Shown here piece after piece: positions 25,459-34,893 of a stretch of 43,115 nucleotides of DNA; the stretch's first letter is position 1, and every line of letters starts with the position of its first letter. The translations under genes and the position numbers were made by a program. The notes beneath the pieces are model-generated. The model was not told the DNA's origin, searched no databases, and worked only from the letters and a program-made list of their open reading frames with translations. Source of the DNA: CBDUQP01 sp965369385. Lineage in GTDB: Bacteria; Planctomycetota; Phycisphaerae; SM23-33. The stretch covers positions 1-43,115 of the forward strand of contig CBDUQP010000010.1 of assembly GCA_965369385.1 (NCBI GenBank), in the 5' to 3' direction.

Positions 25459-27363
25459 ATGAGATGGTTCTTGGCCTTTTGCCTGCTCATTCTGATAGCA
25501 GTAATGCTGGCGCCATTCTGGTTACTCGCAGAAGAAGACCTGAGCCGATTCGAAGGCAAAGTGGTTACCTATGGCATTTACAGTGCCAAAGTGAAGTCGA
25601 TAGACCCTGTTACGACCAACGACACTACCTCGCTGGGAATACAGGGCGGGATATATGAAGGCCTGTACGCCTATCACTATCTGAAACGCCCTCCAACACT
25701 CGTACCGGCCCTGGCCGAGGCGCTTCCGGAAATCTCCAAAGACGGGCTTGTCTACACGATCAAGATCAAGAAAGACTCCAAGTATTCCCGCAATATCTGC
25801 TTCGGCAAGGATGCTGACGGCAGGCTGAAGACGCGAACCGTAACCGCTCACGATTTCGTATTGGCATTCAAACGCACCGGCGATTTCCACGTATCTCCGG
25901 CGGCGGCCTTGTCGGAGATAGAAGACCGGGTCATAGGCATCACTGAATACCGCAAGAGAACGAGAAGCTACGCAAAGGGAGACTTCTCTCGCTACGACAA
26001 GGAGCAGATCAAAGGGATCAGGGCGATAGACGATCACACGCTGCAAATTCGCCTCAGTCAACCGTTTCCACAGTTGGTCTACCTGTTTGCCAGCACGAGT
26101 TTTGCCCCAATGCCCAGAGAGGTTATAGACTACCACCTCGCCACTCGCGACGATGGCACGGGTGAACGCAAAGACATTCCGATGGAAGAGCGTGACACTT
26201 CAATCCACAGCCGCCAAGCGGTGGTCGGAACGGGACCATACCTGCTGACCGAATGGACCAGGGGCCACAGGATAATCATGGAACGCAACCCGGATCACCG
26301 GGTGGACCTGTACCCCAGCGAAGGCGAACCCGGCGACAAAGAGGCCGGACTGCTCGAGGATGCAGGCAAGCAGCTACCTTTCATTGACGTCAGGTACTTG
26401 ACGTGCGTCCAAGAGACGAATCCTGCATGGATGCTATTTCTCTCAAAGCAGAGAGACACCAGTGGTATCCCACCAAAGGCTTTTGACAATGTAATATCAC
26501 CGTCCCGCAAGTTGATGGATGAGTGGAAAGAGCAAGGCATCCGTCTGGTCAAGAGCGATTATCCGGCCATCTACTTTCTTGCGTTCAACATGTCCGACGG
26601 CGTAAGCGGCAAGAGCAAGTCTTTGCGTCAGGCAATGTGCATGGCATTCGATGTCGAACAATACGTGAAGATCATCTACAATGGTCGCGGCAAGCGATCC
26701 GTTAACAACATCCCAAGTTCCTTCCCAGGACATAAAGAAGCAGGACCGGGGCCCTATTACAGATATGACATCAAAGCCGCCAAAGCAAAACTACTGGATG
26801 CAAAGAAGGAACTCATCCAAGCCGGTATTATCGGCCCCAATGATCCTATACCGCAACTGACGGTAGACCTTCCCGGCCGAGATGCGTTTTTCATGCGACT
26901 TGGCGAGTTCGTGCAAGGAGAGTTCCGCAAGATCGGTCTGATTGCCAAGATCGAACTGAATGATTGGCCGACCTTACAGGCCAAGGTAACTAACAAACAG
27001 TGTCAGCTGTACATGATGGGCGGAGTTGCCGACAGGCCGGATGCAGACACATTTCTCATGAGCTTCTATTCTCCCAACATCAAGCGAGGAACAAACGACA
27101 CCAACTACAGCAACAAGGAATACGACAAACTGTTTGAGCAGGCCTCCGTGCTCAGCCGAATGGACGATCGTGTTCCGCTATATGCCGAGATGGCGAAGAT
27201 ACTATCCGAAGACTGCCCACTACTGCTGCTAACCGAACCTATTACGTACACCTTGGTCTACGATTGGGTGTACAACTTCAAGCCGCATTTGCTTGGTTAC
27301 GGACACTACAAGCACACGCGGCTGGACGTCAAAGCCAGATACAAGGCAGGTGGAAAGAGATGA
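25459..27363 (+). CDS. Oligopeptide ABC transporter substrate-binding protein
   Basis: Family 5 extracellular solute-binding protein (634 residues) that would deliver peptides to the membrane permeases. The N-terminus has a single hydrophobic segment (FLAFCLLILIAVMLAPFWLL) acting as signal peptide or anchor. GIYEGLYAYH and ALAEALPEISKDGLVYTIKIKK are typical of the start of the OppA/DppA fold; GTGPYLLTEW, then RQAMCMAFD, mark later conserved segments. AAGGGAAA precedes the ATG. Its stop TGA overlaps the next ATG at 27360 (ATGA), so translation is coupled to the permease gene. Confidence 0.92.
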   Translation: MRWFLAFCLLILIAVMLAPFWLLAEEDLSRFEGKVVTYGIYSAKVKSIDPVTTNDTTSLGIQGGIYEGLYAYHYLKRPPTLVPALAEALPEISKDGLVYTIKIKKDSKYSRNICFGKDADGRLKTRTVTAHDFVLAFKRTGDFHVSPAAALSEIEDRVIGITEYRKRTRSYAKGDFSRYDKEQIKGIRAIDDHTLQIRLSQPFPQLVYLFASTSFAPMPREVIDYHLATRDDGTGERKDIPMEERDTSIHSRQAVVGTGPYLLTEWTRGHRIIMERNPDHRVDLYPSEGEPGDKEAGLLEDAGKQLPFIDVRYLTCVQETNPAWMLFLSKQRDTSGIPPKAFDNVISPSRKLMDEWKEQGIRLVKSDYPAIYFLAFNMSDGVSGKSKSLRQAMCMAFDVEQYVKIIYNGRGKRSVNNIPSSFPGHKEAGPGPYYRYDIKAAKAKLLDAKKELIQAGIIGPNDPIPQLTVDLPGRDAFFMRLGEFVQGEFRKIGLIAKIELNDWPTLQAKVTNKQCQLYMMGGVADRPDADTFLMSFYSPNIKRGTNDTNYSNKEYDKLFEQASVLSRMDDRVPLYAEMAKILSEDCPLLLLTEPITYTLVYDWVYNFKPHLLGYGHYKHTRLDVKARYKAGGKR

Positions 27364-28199
27364 TCCGGTTCCTCTCAAAACGCCTCTTCCACGCCGCCTT
27401 CACCATACTCGGTGTAATGCTGCTGACCTTTCTGCTGTTCCGCGTGATGGCTGGCGACATCGCAGCCGCCTACGTTGGTAAGAAAGCCCCGCAGAGAGTT
27501 CGCGCCGACTGGCTGGAGAATCACGGCTACAACAAGCCCCAACTGCTCAACTACCATCGCAGACTGCTCATAACCGACAACACGGACGGAGACAATCCGT
27601 TCTCGGTCTCCGACAATAAGCCGGGCGATGCGTCCAATGCGCTGGCCCTCGTGAACGCACAAGCCAAGGACCCCGGCGATCCGCCCCCAAAACAACTCCT
27701 GGGAAGATACGTCTGGAATCTGTCAAAAGAGACCCCCTTGGCAAGTCTCACCGAAAAACACCCTATTACTATCGCTCCCGATAAGTCACCCACAACGCAG
27801 CCGGTCGCTGCGGCGACGACCGAGGGTAAAACCGCAGATCAAGCAGGAAGCATCACGTTCCTTCTCAGTAATGGCAAGAAACTGCGTGTAAGGCTCGAGC
27901 CGCTTTCCACGGCCGGGGATTTCATAAAACTTGTTAACGAACATCCAGACAACAAGGATGCGAACAATAAGCCACTTGTCACAGCCGGTTTCACTGCCTG
28001 GTCTATGGGGTCATTGCTTGATTCACAATTCGTCGATCACCTGGTGAAGTCCGTCACATTCAGGGCTCGCAGCTTGAAGACCAACGAGCGGTTGCTGGAC
28101 ATAATCATCAAGCGTGCCCCCGTCAGCCTGGCATTCACACTACCTGCGATGGCAGCGGGCTTCCTGCTCTCCCTTATCATATCCAGCTTCGTGGCCTAG
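27360..28199 (+). CDS. Oligopeptide ABC permease (OppB/DppB type), N-terminal part, ended by in-frame TAG
   Basis: 279 codons ending in TAG at 28197-28199. MIRFLSKRLFHAAFTILGVMLLTFLLFRV is family-typical in pieces (RLFHAAFTILGV) and gives transmembrane segment 1. A hydrophilic insert of about 190 residues follows, then RLPATL-like RAPVSLAFTLPAMAAGFLLSL, segment 2. The reading frame continues without shift after the TAG as FRGTMLDK, and the normal family has a tyrosine there, so a single change from TAC or TAT is the simplest explanation. The stop may be a true null mutation, a sequence error or a readthrough site. The start overlaps the binding-protein stop. Confidence 0.75.
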   Translation: MIRFLSKRLFHAAFTILGVMLLTFLLFRVMAGDIAAAYVGKKAPQRVRADWLENHGYNKPQLLNYHRRLLITDNTDGDNPFSVSDNKPGDASNALALVNAQAKDPGDPPPKQLLGRYVWNLSKETPLASLTEKHPITIAPDKSPTTQPVAAATTEGKTADQAGSITFLLSNGKKLRVRLEPLSTAGDFIKLVNEHPDNKDANNKPLVTAGFTAWSMGSLLDSQFVDHLVKSVTFRARSLKTNERLLDIIIKRAPVSLAFTLPAMAAGFLLSLIISSFVA

Positions 28200-28211
28200 T
28201 TCCGGGGAACC

Positions 28212-28751
28212 ATGCTCGACAAGCTGACGGTATTCCTTACCGTGCTTGCCATGTGCATACCGTTCCTGGCGTTCATGATCGCCGGCCAGTGGTTGGTGTT
28301 CAAAATTGCGCCACTGCGTGCATACGGAACCTATTACAGATCCAACCTGTACGTCCCCATTTTCATTATGGTCATCGCCGGTTTGGGAGCATCCGTCAGA
28401 TTCTACAGGACAATCATACTTGACCAGACCAACCAGGACTATGTGCGTACCGCTATTGCCAAGGGAGCATCACTACCGTCGATACTCTTCAAGCACATCC
28501 TCAAGAACTGCATGTTACCGATCCTGACCAATCTTATCCTTTCGCTGCCGTTCCTCATCATGGGTAGCCTGCTGGTTGAGACGTACTTCGGTATCCCGGG
28601 CCTGGGAGATCTCACGCTCACCAGCATTACCAGCAGAGATGAACCCATCATGAATGCTGTCGTATTTCTGACTGCCGTCATCTACACGATTGCGGTTATG
28701 CTGACCGACATAACATACGCGATATTCGATCCGAGAATCCGGCTTAAATAG
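28212..28751 (+). CDS. Oligopeptide ABC permease (OppB/DppB type), C-terminal part
   Basis: Same frame as the gene before it; ATG 28212 lies twelve bases after the TAG. 179 residues cover transmembrane segments 3-6 (LTVFLTVLAMCIPFLAFMIAG and others) and the coupling loop RTAIAKGASLPSILFKHILKN, matching the EAA motif. PTIGLGDLTLTS-like PGLGDLTLTS is the conserved end. GGGGAACC before the ATG could allow reinitiation, so the two parts might be made as separate polypeptides and assemble. Alternatively this is the 3' part of a broken gene. Permease C follows 11 bases later. Confidence 0.7.
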   Translation: MLDKLTVFLTVLAMCIPFLAFMIAGQWLVFKIAPLRAYGTYYRSNLYVPIFIMVIAGLGASVRFYRTIILDQTNQDYVRTAIAKGASLPSILFKHILKNCMLPILTNLILSLPFLIMGSLLVETYFGIPGLGDLTLTSITSRDEPIMNAVVFLTAVIYTIAVMLTDITYAIFDPRIRLK

Positions 28752-28761
28752 ACCACAGACA

Positions 28762-29724
28762 ATGACACAAGACGCCCAGGACAACCAGAAAGCAGAAGTC
28801 ACAAGCAAGAGCGCTCGAAGCCTATGGGGCGACGCGCGATTGCGACTCATGCGTGACAAGAGTGCCATGATATGCCTGGCGATTATCACCATATACGCCC
28901 TCATTGCTCTGGGCGGGATTGCCTACGAGTTCATTGCCGAACGCAACGATCAGGTTCCGCGATTCACCGAAACTACAGACTATGACAACGCAAACGAGCC
29001 CCCCAGTGCCAAGAACGTCAAGAACTGGCTCGGTACAGACTGGGCGGGCAAGAGCGTACTGTTCAAGACGCTCCTTGGAGCAAAGGTATCACTGACCGTC
29101 GGATTCATGGCCAACGCCATCGCAGTGCCTCTGGGCATGATCCTGGGGGCAATCGCGGGATACTTCGGCAAATGGATAGACTCGGTGATCGTCTGGATAT
29201 TCTCTACTCTGCAATGCATCCCCGGGATTATCCTGCTCATTGCAATTCGATACGCATTCAGTGACATTTCCCTGTTCGGACTCAATCTCAGTGGGGTGCA
29301 TGGACTGTACATCGCCCTCGGCGTTACCAGCTGGGTGGGCACATGCAGGCTGGTTCGCGCCGAAACCATGAAAATCCGCGAACTCGACTACGTAACAGCC
29401 GCACGGGCAGTCGGAGCCTCCGACATCATGATAGTCTTCCGCCACGTGCTGCCGAATGTAATGCATCTGGGCATCATCACGTTCTCACTTGGCGTGGTGG
29501 GTGCTATCAAGGCGGAGGTTATCCTCAGCTATCTCGGCCTGGGCGTGGAAGTGGGAGTCCCCAGTTGGGGAAGCATGATAAACGCCGCAAGAATGGACCT
29601 GATGATAGGTCGCTGGTGGGAACTCGCTGCCGCCGTCGGAGCCATGTTCTTCCTGGTTCTCTCGCTCAATATCTTCGGCGATCGACTCAGAGACGCCCTT
29701 GACCCGAAACTCAGAAACGTATGA
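28762..29724 (+). CDS. Oligopeptide ABC permease (OppC/DppC type)
   Basis: 320 residues, second membrane subunit. Segment 1 is AMICLAIITIYALIALGGIAY; WLGTDWAGKSVLFKTLLGAKVSL is the family-typical stretch before segment 2. The EAA loop is ELDYVTAARAVGASDIMIVFRH, contacting the ATPases. Six hydrophobic spans can be counted. The last ATG-overlapping base links it to the ATPase gene at 29721. It is intact, unlike the partner permease. Confidence 0.93.
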   Translation: MTQDAQDNQKAEVTSKSARSLWGDARLRLMRDKSAMICLAIITIYALIALGGIAYEFIAERNDQVPRFTETTDYDNANEPPSAKNVKNWLGTDWAGKSVLFKTLLGAKVSLTVGFMANAIAVPLGMILGAIAGYFGKWIDSVIVWIFSTLQCIPGIILLIAIRYAFSDISLFGLNLSGVHGLYIALGVTSWVGTCRLVRAETMKIRELDYVTAARAVGASDIMIVFRHVLPNVMHLGIITFSLGVVGAIKAEVILSYLGLGVEVGVPSWGSMINAARMDLMIGRWWELAAAVGAMFFLVLSLNIFGDRLRDALDPKLRNV

Positions 29725-30773
29725 CCGCACAAAAACAAATGCTCAGCATCCGGAATCTCCGGACATACTTCAGCACCGAAGACGGCCTCGTGAAGGCGGT
29801 TGATGGTGTCAGCTTCGATATTGCCAAGGGCAAGACCTTTGCGCTCGTTGGCGAGAGTGGGTGCGGTAAGAGTGTTACCGCATTCTCTATTCTCGATCTG
29901 ATCCCCTCGCCGCCCGGACAAATTCAGCCGGGAAGCAGCATACGCTTCTGCGGCACGGAACTGATCGGTATGAAGTCGACCGAGATGCGAAAGGTCCGCG
30001 GGGCTCAGATATCCATGGTCTTCCAAGAGCCCATGAGCAGCCTGAACCCAGTCTACACCTGCGGTAACCAGATAGTTGAAGCTATCCGCCTGCACCAGAA
30101 AGTCAAGAGCGCCGAGGCTCGCGAAATTGCCATAGAAATGCTCAACAAGGTCGGCATCCCCGCACCGGCCCAGCGTTTCAAGGAATACCCGCACCAGATG
30201 TCCGGCGGGATGAAACAACGCATCATGATTGCGATGGCACTGTGCTGCAACCCCGAGCTCCTCATCGCCGATGAGCCCACCACCGCACTCGATGTCACGA
30301 TTCAGGCTCAGATCCTCGATCTGCTCAAGGATATTCAACGCGAGTCAGACCTGTCGGTGATGCTCATCACACACGATCTTGGCGTAGTAGCCGAGACCGC
30401 ACATGACGTCGGCGTTATGTATGCCTCGAAAATCGTCGAGAGAACCAGCTCAAAGCAATTGTTCGAAACGCCCCTGCACCCATACACGCAGGGACTTTTC
30501 AGGTCCATGCCACGGCTGGACAACCGCGCCGACCGCCTCGAAACTATCCCCGGTAATGTGCCAAACCCACTGCACTTTCCCAGCGGATGCAAGTTCCACC
30601 CGCGATGCCCCCTGGGACGCAACGACGCCAAGTGCAATAACGAAGAACCTGACCTGCGATTGGTGGCGCCCGACCACTGGTGTGCATGCTGGAAATGCCC
30701 CGGTTACGAATCGGCCGAGGGCCAAACTGCCCGCAGTATTACGGAAACAGAAGACACCGATGACCAGCAGTAA
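29721..30773 (+). CDS. Oligopeptide ABC transporter ATPase (OppD/DppD type)
   Basis: 350 residues. Walker A GESGCGKS, Q-loop VFQEPMSSLNP, signature SGGMKQR, Walker B LLIADEPTTALD and H-loop ITHDLG are all present. The C-terminal oligopeptide extension has the cysteines of CKFHPRCP and later CACWKC, which bind a 4Fe-4S cluster in this family. Overlaps the permease gene by four bases and the next ATPase gene by 14, so the unit is tightly coupled. Confidence 0.95.
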   Translation: MTAQKQMLSIRNLRTYFSTEDGLVKAVDGVSFDIAKGKTFALVGESGCGKSVTAFSILDLIPSPPGQIQPGSSIRFCGTELIGMKSTEMRKVRGAQISMVFQEPMSSLNPVYTCGNQIVEAIRLHQKVKSAEAREIAIEMLNKVGIPAPAQRFKEYPHQMSGGMKQRIMIAMALCCNPELLIADEPTTALDVTIQAQILDLLKDIQRESDLSVMLITHDLGVVAETAHDVGVMYASKIVERTSSKQLFETPLHPYTQGLFRSMPRLDNRADRLETIPGNVPNPLHFPSGCKFHPRCPLGRNDAKCNNEEPDLRLVAPDHWCACWKCPGYESAEGQTARSITETEDTDDQQ

Positions 30774-31836
30774 AGACAATATCCTCACAGTCCGCGGTCT
30801 GAAGACCTACTTCCCCGTCCACAGCGGCGGGATATTGCCTCGCGCCAAGAGATACGTCAAAGCCGTGGACGGGGTAGACTTCGTGATCCCTCGCGGTAAG
30901 ACTCTCGGTCTGGTCGGCGAGAGCGGGTCCGGCAAGACAACAATCGGCAGATCAATCCTGCGACTCATCCCGCACACAGCCGGCTGCGCGTTCTTCGATG
31001 GCCAGGATGTTTTCGCCCTGAGCGGATCTCGTCTGCGAGACCTGCGAAAGCGTGTTCAGATCGTATTCCAGGATCCCGTCGGATCACTGAATCCCCGAAT
31101 GACGGTTGAGCAGATCGTGTCCGAGCCACTCAAAGTTCACACCCGCATGTCGCGCAAGCAGCGCCGTAGCGAAGTGGCGGGCCTGCTGGAACGCGTGGGG
31201 CTGTCGGCTGAGTATGCAAGCCGCTATCCGCATGAGTTCTCCGGCGGGCAGCGTCAGCGTATCGGCATCGCACGAGCACTTGCACCCAAGCCTGATTTCA
31301 TCGTCTGCGACGAGCCCGTGAGCGCACTGGACGTATCCATTCAGGCACAAATACTCAACCTGCTGTCGGACTTGCAGAAAGATCTCGGCCTGTCTTACCT
31401 GTTCATCGCTCACAATCTTGCCGTGGTGGAGCATTTTGCCGACATCGTCGCAGTGATGTACCTGGGACGCATTGTCGAAATCGCAGATCGCGACACGCTG
31501 TACAGCAATCCGCAGCACCCATACACCAAGGCACTTCTGTCGGCAGTACCGAAGCCCGTCGCCAATCTCAATCCCGATAGAATCCGCCTGCCCGGCGAGA
31601 TTCCCAGCCCTATAGACCCGCCAAGCGGATGCACCTTCTATCCGCGTTGCCAGCTATCCCGACAGCTCGCCGCAAAATCCCAATGCAGCAGCGAAACGCA
31701 CACGCTCATCCACGAAGGCAAAACGTCGCACGTCATGCGCCAATGCATGGCCGAGGTTCCCAAGCTCGAACCGATAGCCGAAAACTGCACACATCTTCAC
31801 GCCTGCATGCTGGCAAGAAACGCCAAGACGCAATAA
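30760..31836 (+). CDS. Oligopeptide ABC transporter ATPase (OppF/DppF type)
   Basis: 358 residues from ATG 30760. Walker A GESGSGKTT, Q-loop VFQDPVGSLNPR, signature SGGQRQR, Walker B FIVCDEPVSALD and H-loop IAHNLA. The upstream in-frame reading from 30403 lies wholly in another gene and is rejected. The C-terminal extension has CTFYPRCQ and CSSETH, the usual peptide-transporter cysteines. Last gene of the transporter unit; convergent with pgl. The two ATPases normally pair as a heterodimer. Confidence 0.95.
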   Translation: MTSSKDNILTVRGLKTYFPVHSGGILPRAKRYVKAVDGVDFVIPRGKTLGLVGESGSGKTTIGRSILRLIPHTAGCAFFDGQDVFALSGSRLRDLRKRVQIVFQDPVGSLNPRMTVEQIVSEPLKVHTRMSRKQRRSEVAGLLERVGLSAEYASRYPHEFSGGQRQRIGIARALAPKPDFIVCDEPVSALDVSIQAQILNLLSDLQKDLGLSYLFIAHNLAVVEHFADIVAVMYLGRIVEIADRDTLYSNPQHPYTKALLSAVPKPVANLNPDRIRLPGEIPSPIDPPSGCTFYPRCQLSRQLAAKSQCSSETHTLIHEGKTSHVMRQCMAEVPKLEPIAENCTHLHACMLARNAKTQ

Positions 31837-31884
31837 ACGCGCGGAGTGAAGTCGGAGGGGTACTCTAAGAGAGGTTGATGCAGG

Positions 31885-32649
31885 TTATCTGAGGTATGCA
31901 GTCGCCAAGCGCGAAGCCGCCGCATCCAGCACGAAAGACAGACGCCCATGGCCGGGATCAAGATTCGCCACCGGCAAGCCTTCGTGCCCGATGTCGTCAT
32001 CGCCGAACAACTGCGATATGACCTCGGCTTTGTCGGCACCAACCACCATCACGATAACGCTTCTGGCGGCATTAATGAGCTTGAACGTGGTAGTCATGCG
32101 GTTTCGGCCGAGTATCGGAATGAACCTGACCATCACGAGCTGATCGGGATCGTCGGCGGTGCACTCCCCGGGAAACAGGCTGGCTGTATGCCCATCGCCA
32201 CCCATCCCGAGCATTATCAGATCGAAGCAAGGCACACCCGCATCGTCAGCGGGCACGCGGTGGCGGATGAGTTGTTCGTAATCCGCAGCCGCCGCAGCCA
32301 GATCGTCCGCATCGGCAGGCATCGGGTGTATATTTTCCGGCCGGACTGGAACATGATCGAGCAGGGTTCGCTGGGCCATGTTGTAATTGCTTTCGACATT
32401 ATCCTGCGGAACGTCGCGTTCATCACCGAAGAACACATTCACGTTCTGCCACGGAATATCGCAATCGCCAACCCGATCACCCAGATGCTCGTACAAAGCG
32501 TGCGGTGTGGTTCCCCCGGCGAGAGCTATGTTGCACGTGCCTCGCTCTTCCACGGCTTGGCAGACGGTGCGAGTAAAGAGGTCCGCCACGTGCTGCATAG
32601 CACGCAGGGGAGAAGCTTCTACAGCAACGCTCTCTGTATATGCTGACAT
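31885..32649 (-). CDS. pgl: 6-phosphogluconolactonase
   Basis: Hydrolyses 6-phosphogluconolactone in the oxidative pentose phosphate pathway, 254 residues. NIALAGGTTPHALYEHL is the phosphate-binding segment, NVFFGDERDVP is the second conserved motif, and LGMGGDGHTASLFPG carries the catalytic histidine motif. ATG 32649 is used, GTG 32655 two codons upstream is possible; neither has a strong ribosome site. No glucose-6-phosphate dehydrogenase gene is in the window. Confidence 0.93.
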   Translation of the reverse strand: MSAYTESVAVEASPLRAMQHVADLFTRTVCQAVEERGTCNIALAGGTTPHALYEHLGDRVGDCDIPWQNVNVFFGDERDVPQDNVESNYNMAQRTLLDHVPVRPENIHPMPADADDLAAAAADYEQLIRHRVPADDAGVPCFDLIMLGMGGDGHTASLFPGECTADDPDQLVMVRFIPILGRNRMTTTFKLINAARSVIVMVVGADKAEVISQLFGDDDIGHEGLPVANLDPGHGRLSFVLDAAASRLATAYLR

Positions 32650-32792
32650 GCTCACGAATATAATCTATACGATCACCGCCCGCGCCCGCCAGCAATATTC
32701 CGTCAAGTCCGCTCCTTTTCAGGTATGAAGTCTTCTTTTTGTAGCGGTTGGGACACTTGGTTCGGCGACAATGCGGGAGATGGAGCAATATA

Positions 32793-34166
32793 TCAGTTAC
32801 CCAGAGATTGGATCGGGGCGGGGATCCTGCCTCCATGGTTCACAAATGCCTTGCTTGCACCTGCGTTCCTCACATCCATTACCACTGCCGATCCGAACAG
32901 TCCGCCGAACTCAACCACGTCGCCGGCCTTGCCGCCCGGAATGGGAATCAGCCTCACTGCGGTAGTCTTGTTATTGATAACGCCGATCGCCATTTCATCT
33001 GCGATGATGCCCGCGATAGTCTCAGACGGCGTATCGCCCGGGATCGCAACCATGTCCAGACCAACCGAACACACTGCCGTCATCGCCTCCAGCTTCTCCA
33101 GCGTGAGCACACCCCTGGCCGCTGCGTCAGAGAGCACTGCATCTTCACTCACCGGAATAAACGCCCCACTCAGGCCCCCAACCGAACTCGACGCAAACGC
33201 GCCGCCCTTCTTCACCGCATCGTTCAGCATCGCCACCGCAGCCGTCGAGCCAGGCGCACCAATCTCCGCTATCCCCAGCAATTGGAGTATCTCGCCGACG
33301 CTGTCGCCTATCTTCGGCGTTGGCGCGAGCGACAGGTCCACAATACCGAACTCCACGCCCAGTTCCGCCGCCACTTCCCGCCCGATGAGTTCACCTACAC
33401 GAGTTACCCGGAAACTGGTAAGCTTGATTTCCTCGGCAAGATCGCCAAGTGTCAGGTTATCATCAGTCGCAAGGCGCCGCCTCAGAGCACTGGACACCAC
33501 ACCTGGCCCGGATACGCCGGTATTCACGGTGGCTTCCGGTTCGCCGGCGCCCATGTAAGCACCGGCCATGAAGGGGCTGTCTTCGGGGATGTTAGCGAAC
33601 ACCACGAGCTTGGCGGCACCAAAACCACGTTGGTCGGCGGTGGCTTGGGCGATATCCAGAACGATTTGCCCCATCTTTCCGACCGCATCCATATTGATGC
33701 CCGCTTTTCGGGATGCTACGTTAACGGATGCACACACACGCTGGGTTTTCGAAAGCACTTGCGGAAGAGATTCTATGACAGTCCGGTCTGCCAGCGTCAT
33801 GCCCTTGTGCACCAGTGCAGAGAACCCGCCGACGAAGTCAACGCCACACTCGGCGGCAGCGGCGTCCAGTGTTTGAGCAATTTCGAGAGCTGCTTGCTGC
33901 CCATGACCGGCCAGCAGGTGGGAAACCGGCGTTATGGCGAGTCGTTTGTTAGTCACGGGAATTCCGTACTTTCCGCCAACGCGGTTGCACACTTCCACGA
34001 GCCTGCTTGCCTTGGAGACTATCTTTTCACGCAGTTTTCGGCAAATGGTATCAACGCTGGTGGCAGAGCACTCGTTGATATTCAGCGCCAGGGTGACTGC
34101 ACGAACATCAAGATGCTCGGAGTGGAGCATCTCTATTGTCGAAAGTATTTCATCAGTTCTCAGCAT
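32793..34166 (-). CDS. UPF0210 (DUF711) family protein
   Basis: 457 residues, cytoplasmic. The family, often called PFL-like, is widespread with no agreed activity. MLRTDEILSTIEML is the characteristic start; later GVGFSALV-like GFSALVHKG, then SGPGVVSSAL, RVGELIGREVA and AVCSVGLDMVAIPGDT are conserved stretches. It is paired with an ACT-domain gene immediately upstream, overlapping by 14 bases, a common arrangement. ACT domains bind small ligands, so regulated metabolism is inferred; the reaction is unknown. A GAGGG ribosome site precedes the start. Confidence 0.88.
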   Translation of the reverse strand: MLRTDEILSTIEMLHSEHLDVRAVTLALNINECSATSVDTICRKLREKIVSKASRLVEVCNRVGGKYGIPVTNKRLAITPVSHLLAGHGQQAALEIAQTLDAAAAECGVDFVGGFSALVHKGMTLADRTVIESLPQVLSKTQRVCASVNVASRKAGINMDAVGKMGQIVLDIAQATADQRGFGAAKLVVFANIPEDSPFMAGAYMGAGEPEATVNTGVSGPGVVSSALRRRLATDDNLTLGDLAEEIKLTSFRVTRVGELIGREVAAELGVEFGIVDLSLAPTPKIGDSVGEILQLLGIAEIGAPGSTAAVAMLNDAVKKGGAFASSSVGGLSGAFIPVSEDAVLSDAAARGVLTLEKLEAMTAVCSVGLDMVAIPGDTPSETIAGIIADEMAIGVINNKTTAVRLIPIPGGKAGDVVEFGGLFGSAVVMDVRNAGASKAFVNHGGRIPAPIQSLGN

Positions 34167-34749
34167 GGCGTGCGACCCTCGCGGTTGAAATAGGCAGACG
34201 AAGTTGGTTGGTGGCTACGAAGATATTCTCGTGCTGGCAGCGGGCGGTGAACCCCTCTTCGTTGCCCATCTCTTCCAGATCGGACTGGAGCATAGAGACA
34301 TTCTGCTCGCTGGACAGCGATACCTGGCTGACAAGCACAAAATCATCGCCATCATGATCCCAATAGAGATCCTCGATATTGATATCCTTACCAGCAAGGT
34401 ACTTACTGAGCCTTCTCACAATACCCGGCTTGTCCTTGCCGATAGCGGTAAGCACAAACTGCTCCCTGTGGCTATGGTCTTTGGACTCTACGGGCACATA
34501 GGGAACCACCGAGACCTGGAAGCCCTTATCCTTATCTCCGCGTATTTGCGATACCAGATCGTCACATTCCGCAGGCTCGGGAAAACTTGCGATCATTATG
34601 AGCGTAAAGTACCCGCCCAGAACGGTCTGGCTGCAGGAATCGATATTGCCCTGCCGCTGCGTTACCGCATCGCTGACCGCGGCGATAATGCCCGGATGAT
34701 CATCCGTGAGCACATTCAGCACATAGGCGTTTTCGTATCTATTGTTCAT
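34153..34749 (-). CDS. Tandem ACT-domain protein
   Basis: 198 residues with two ACT-like halves. The first, NAYVLNVLTDDHPGIIAAVSD, carries the glycine of the ligand site; the second, FVLTAIGKDKPGIVRRLSKYLAG, is similar. It resembles glycine-cleavage repressor (GcvR) and UPF0237 proteins. ATG 34749 has AGGA nine bases upstream; an extension to 34899 would run into the divergent region and lacks ACT homology. It is translationally coupled to the UPF0210 gene and divergent from the acetyltransferase gene. It probably senses an amino acid or similar ligand for its partner. Confidence 0.87.
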   Translation of the reverse strand: MNNRYENAYVLNVLTDDHPGIIAAVSDAVTQRQGNIDSCSQTVLGGYFTLIMIASFPEPAECDDLVSQIRGDKDKGFQVSVVPYVPVESKDHSHREQFVLTAIGKDKPGIVRRLSKYLAGKDINIEDLYWDHDGDDFVLVSQVSLSSEQNVSMLQSDLEEMGNEEGFTARCQHENIFVATNQLRLPISTARVARHAEN

Positions 34750-34893
34750 TGAGTTTTTTCCTGTACTGTCCAAGTCCCAAGATAATACACTTACAGACGG
34801 CTGGCGGCAAAGCAAAGCGGGCGGTATATTGTCATCTTTAGACGACTTCGGTTCACCGGCGGCCTCAATATGATCGCCGGCAGGAATTAGATC

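Noticed and set aside
28197..28199. Amber codon as genome-wide reassignment or pyrrolysine
   Set aside because: TAG ends several intact neighbours such as those at 16674 and 18924, and no pyrrolysine genes or insertion-like structure are visible here.
32748..34193. Long open frame on the plus strand
   Set aside because: Antisense to the UPF0210 gene, whose translation is clearly conserved.
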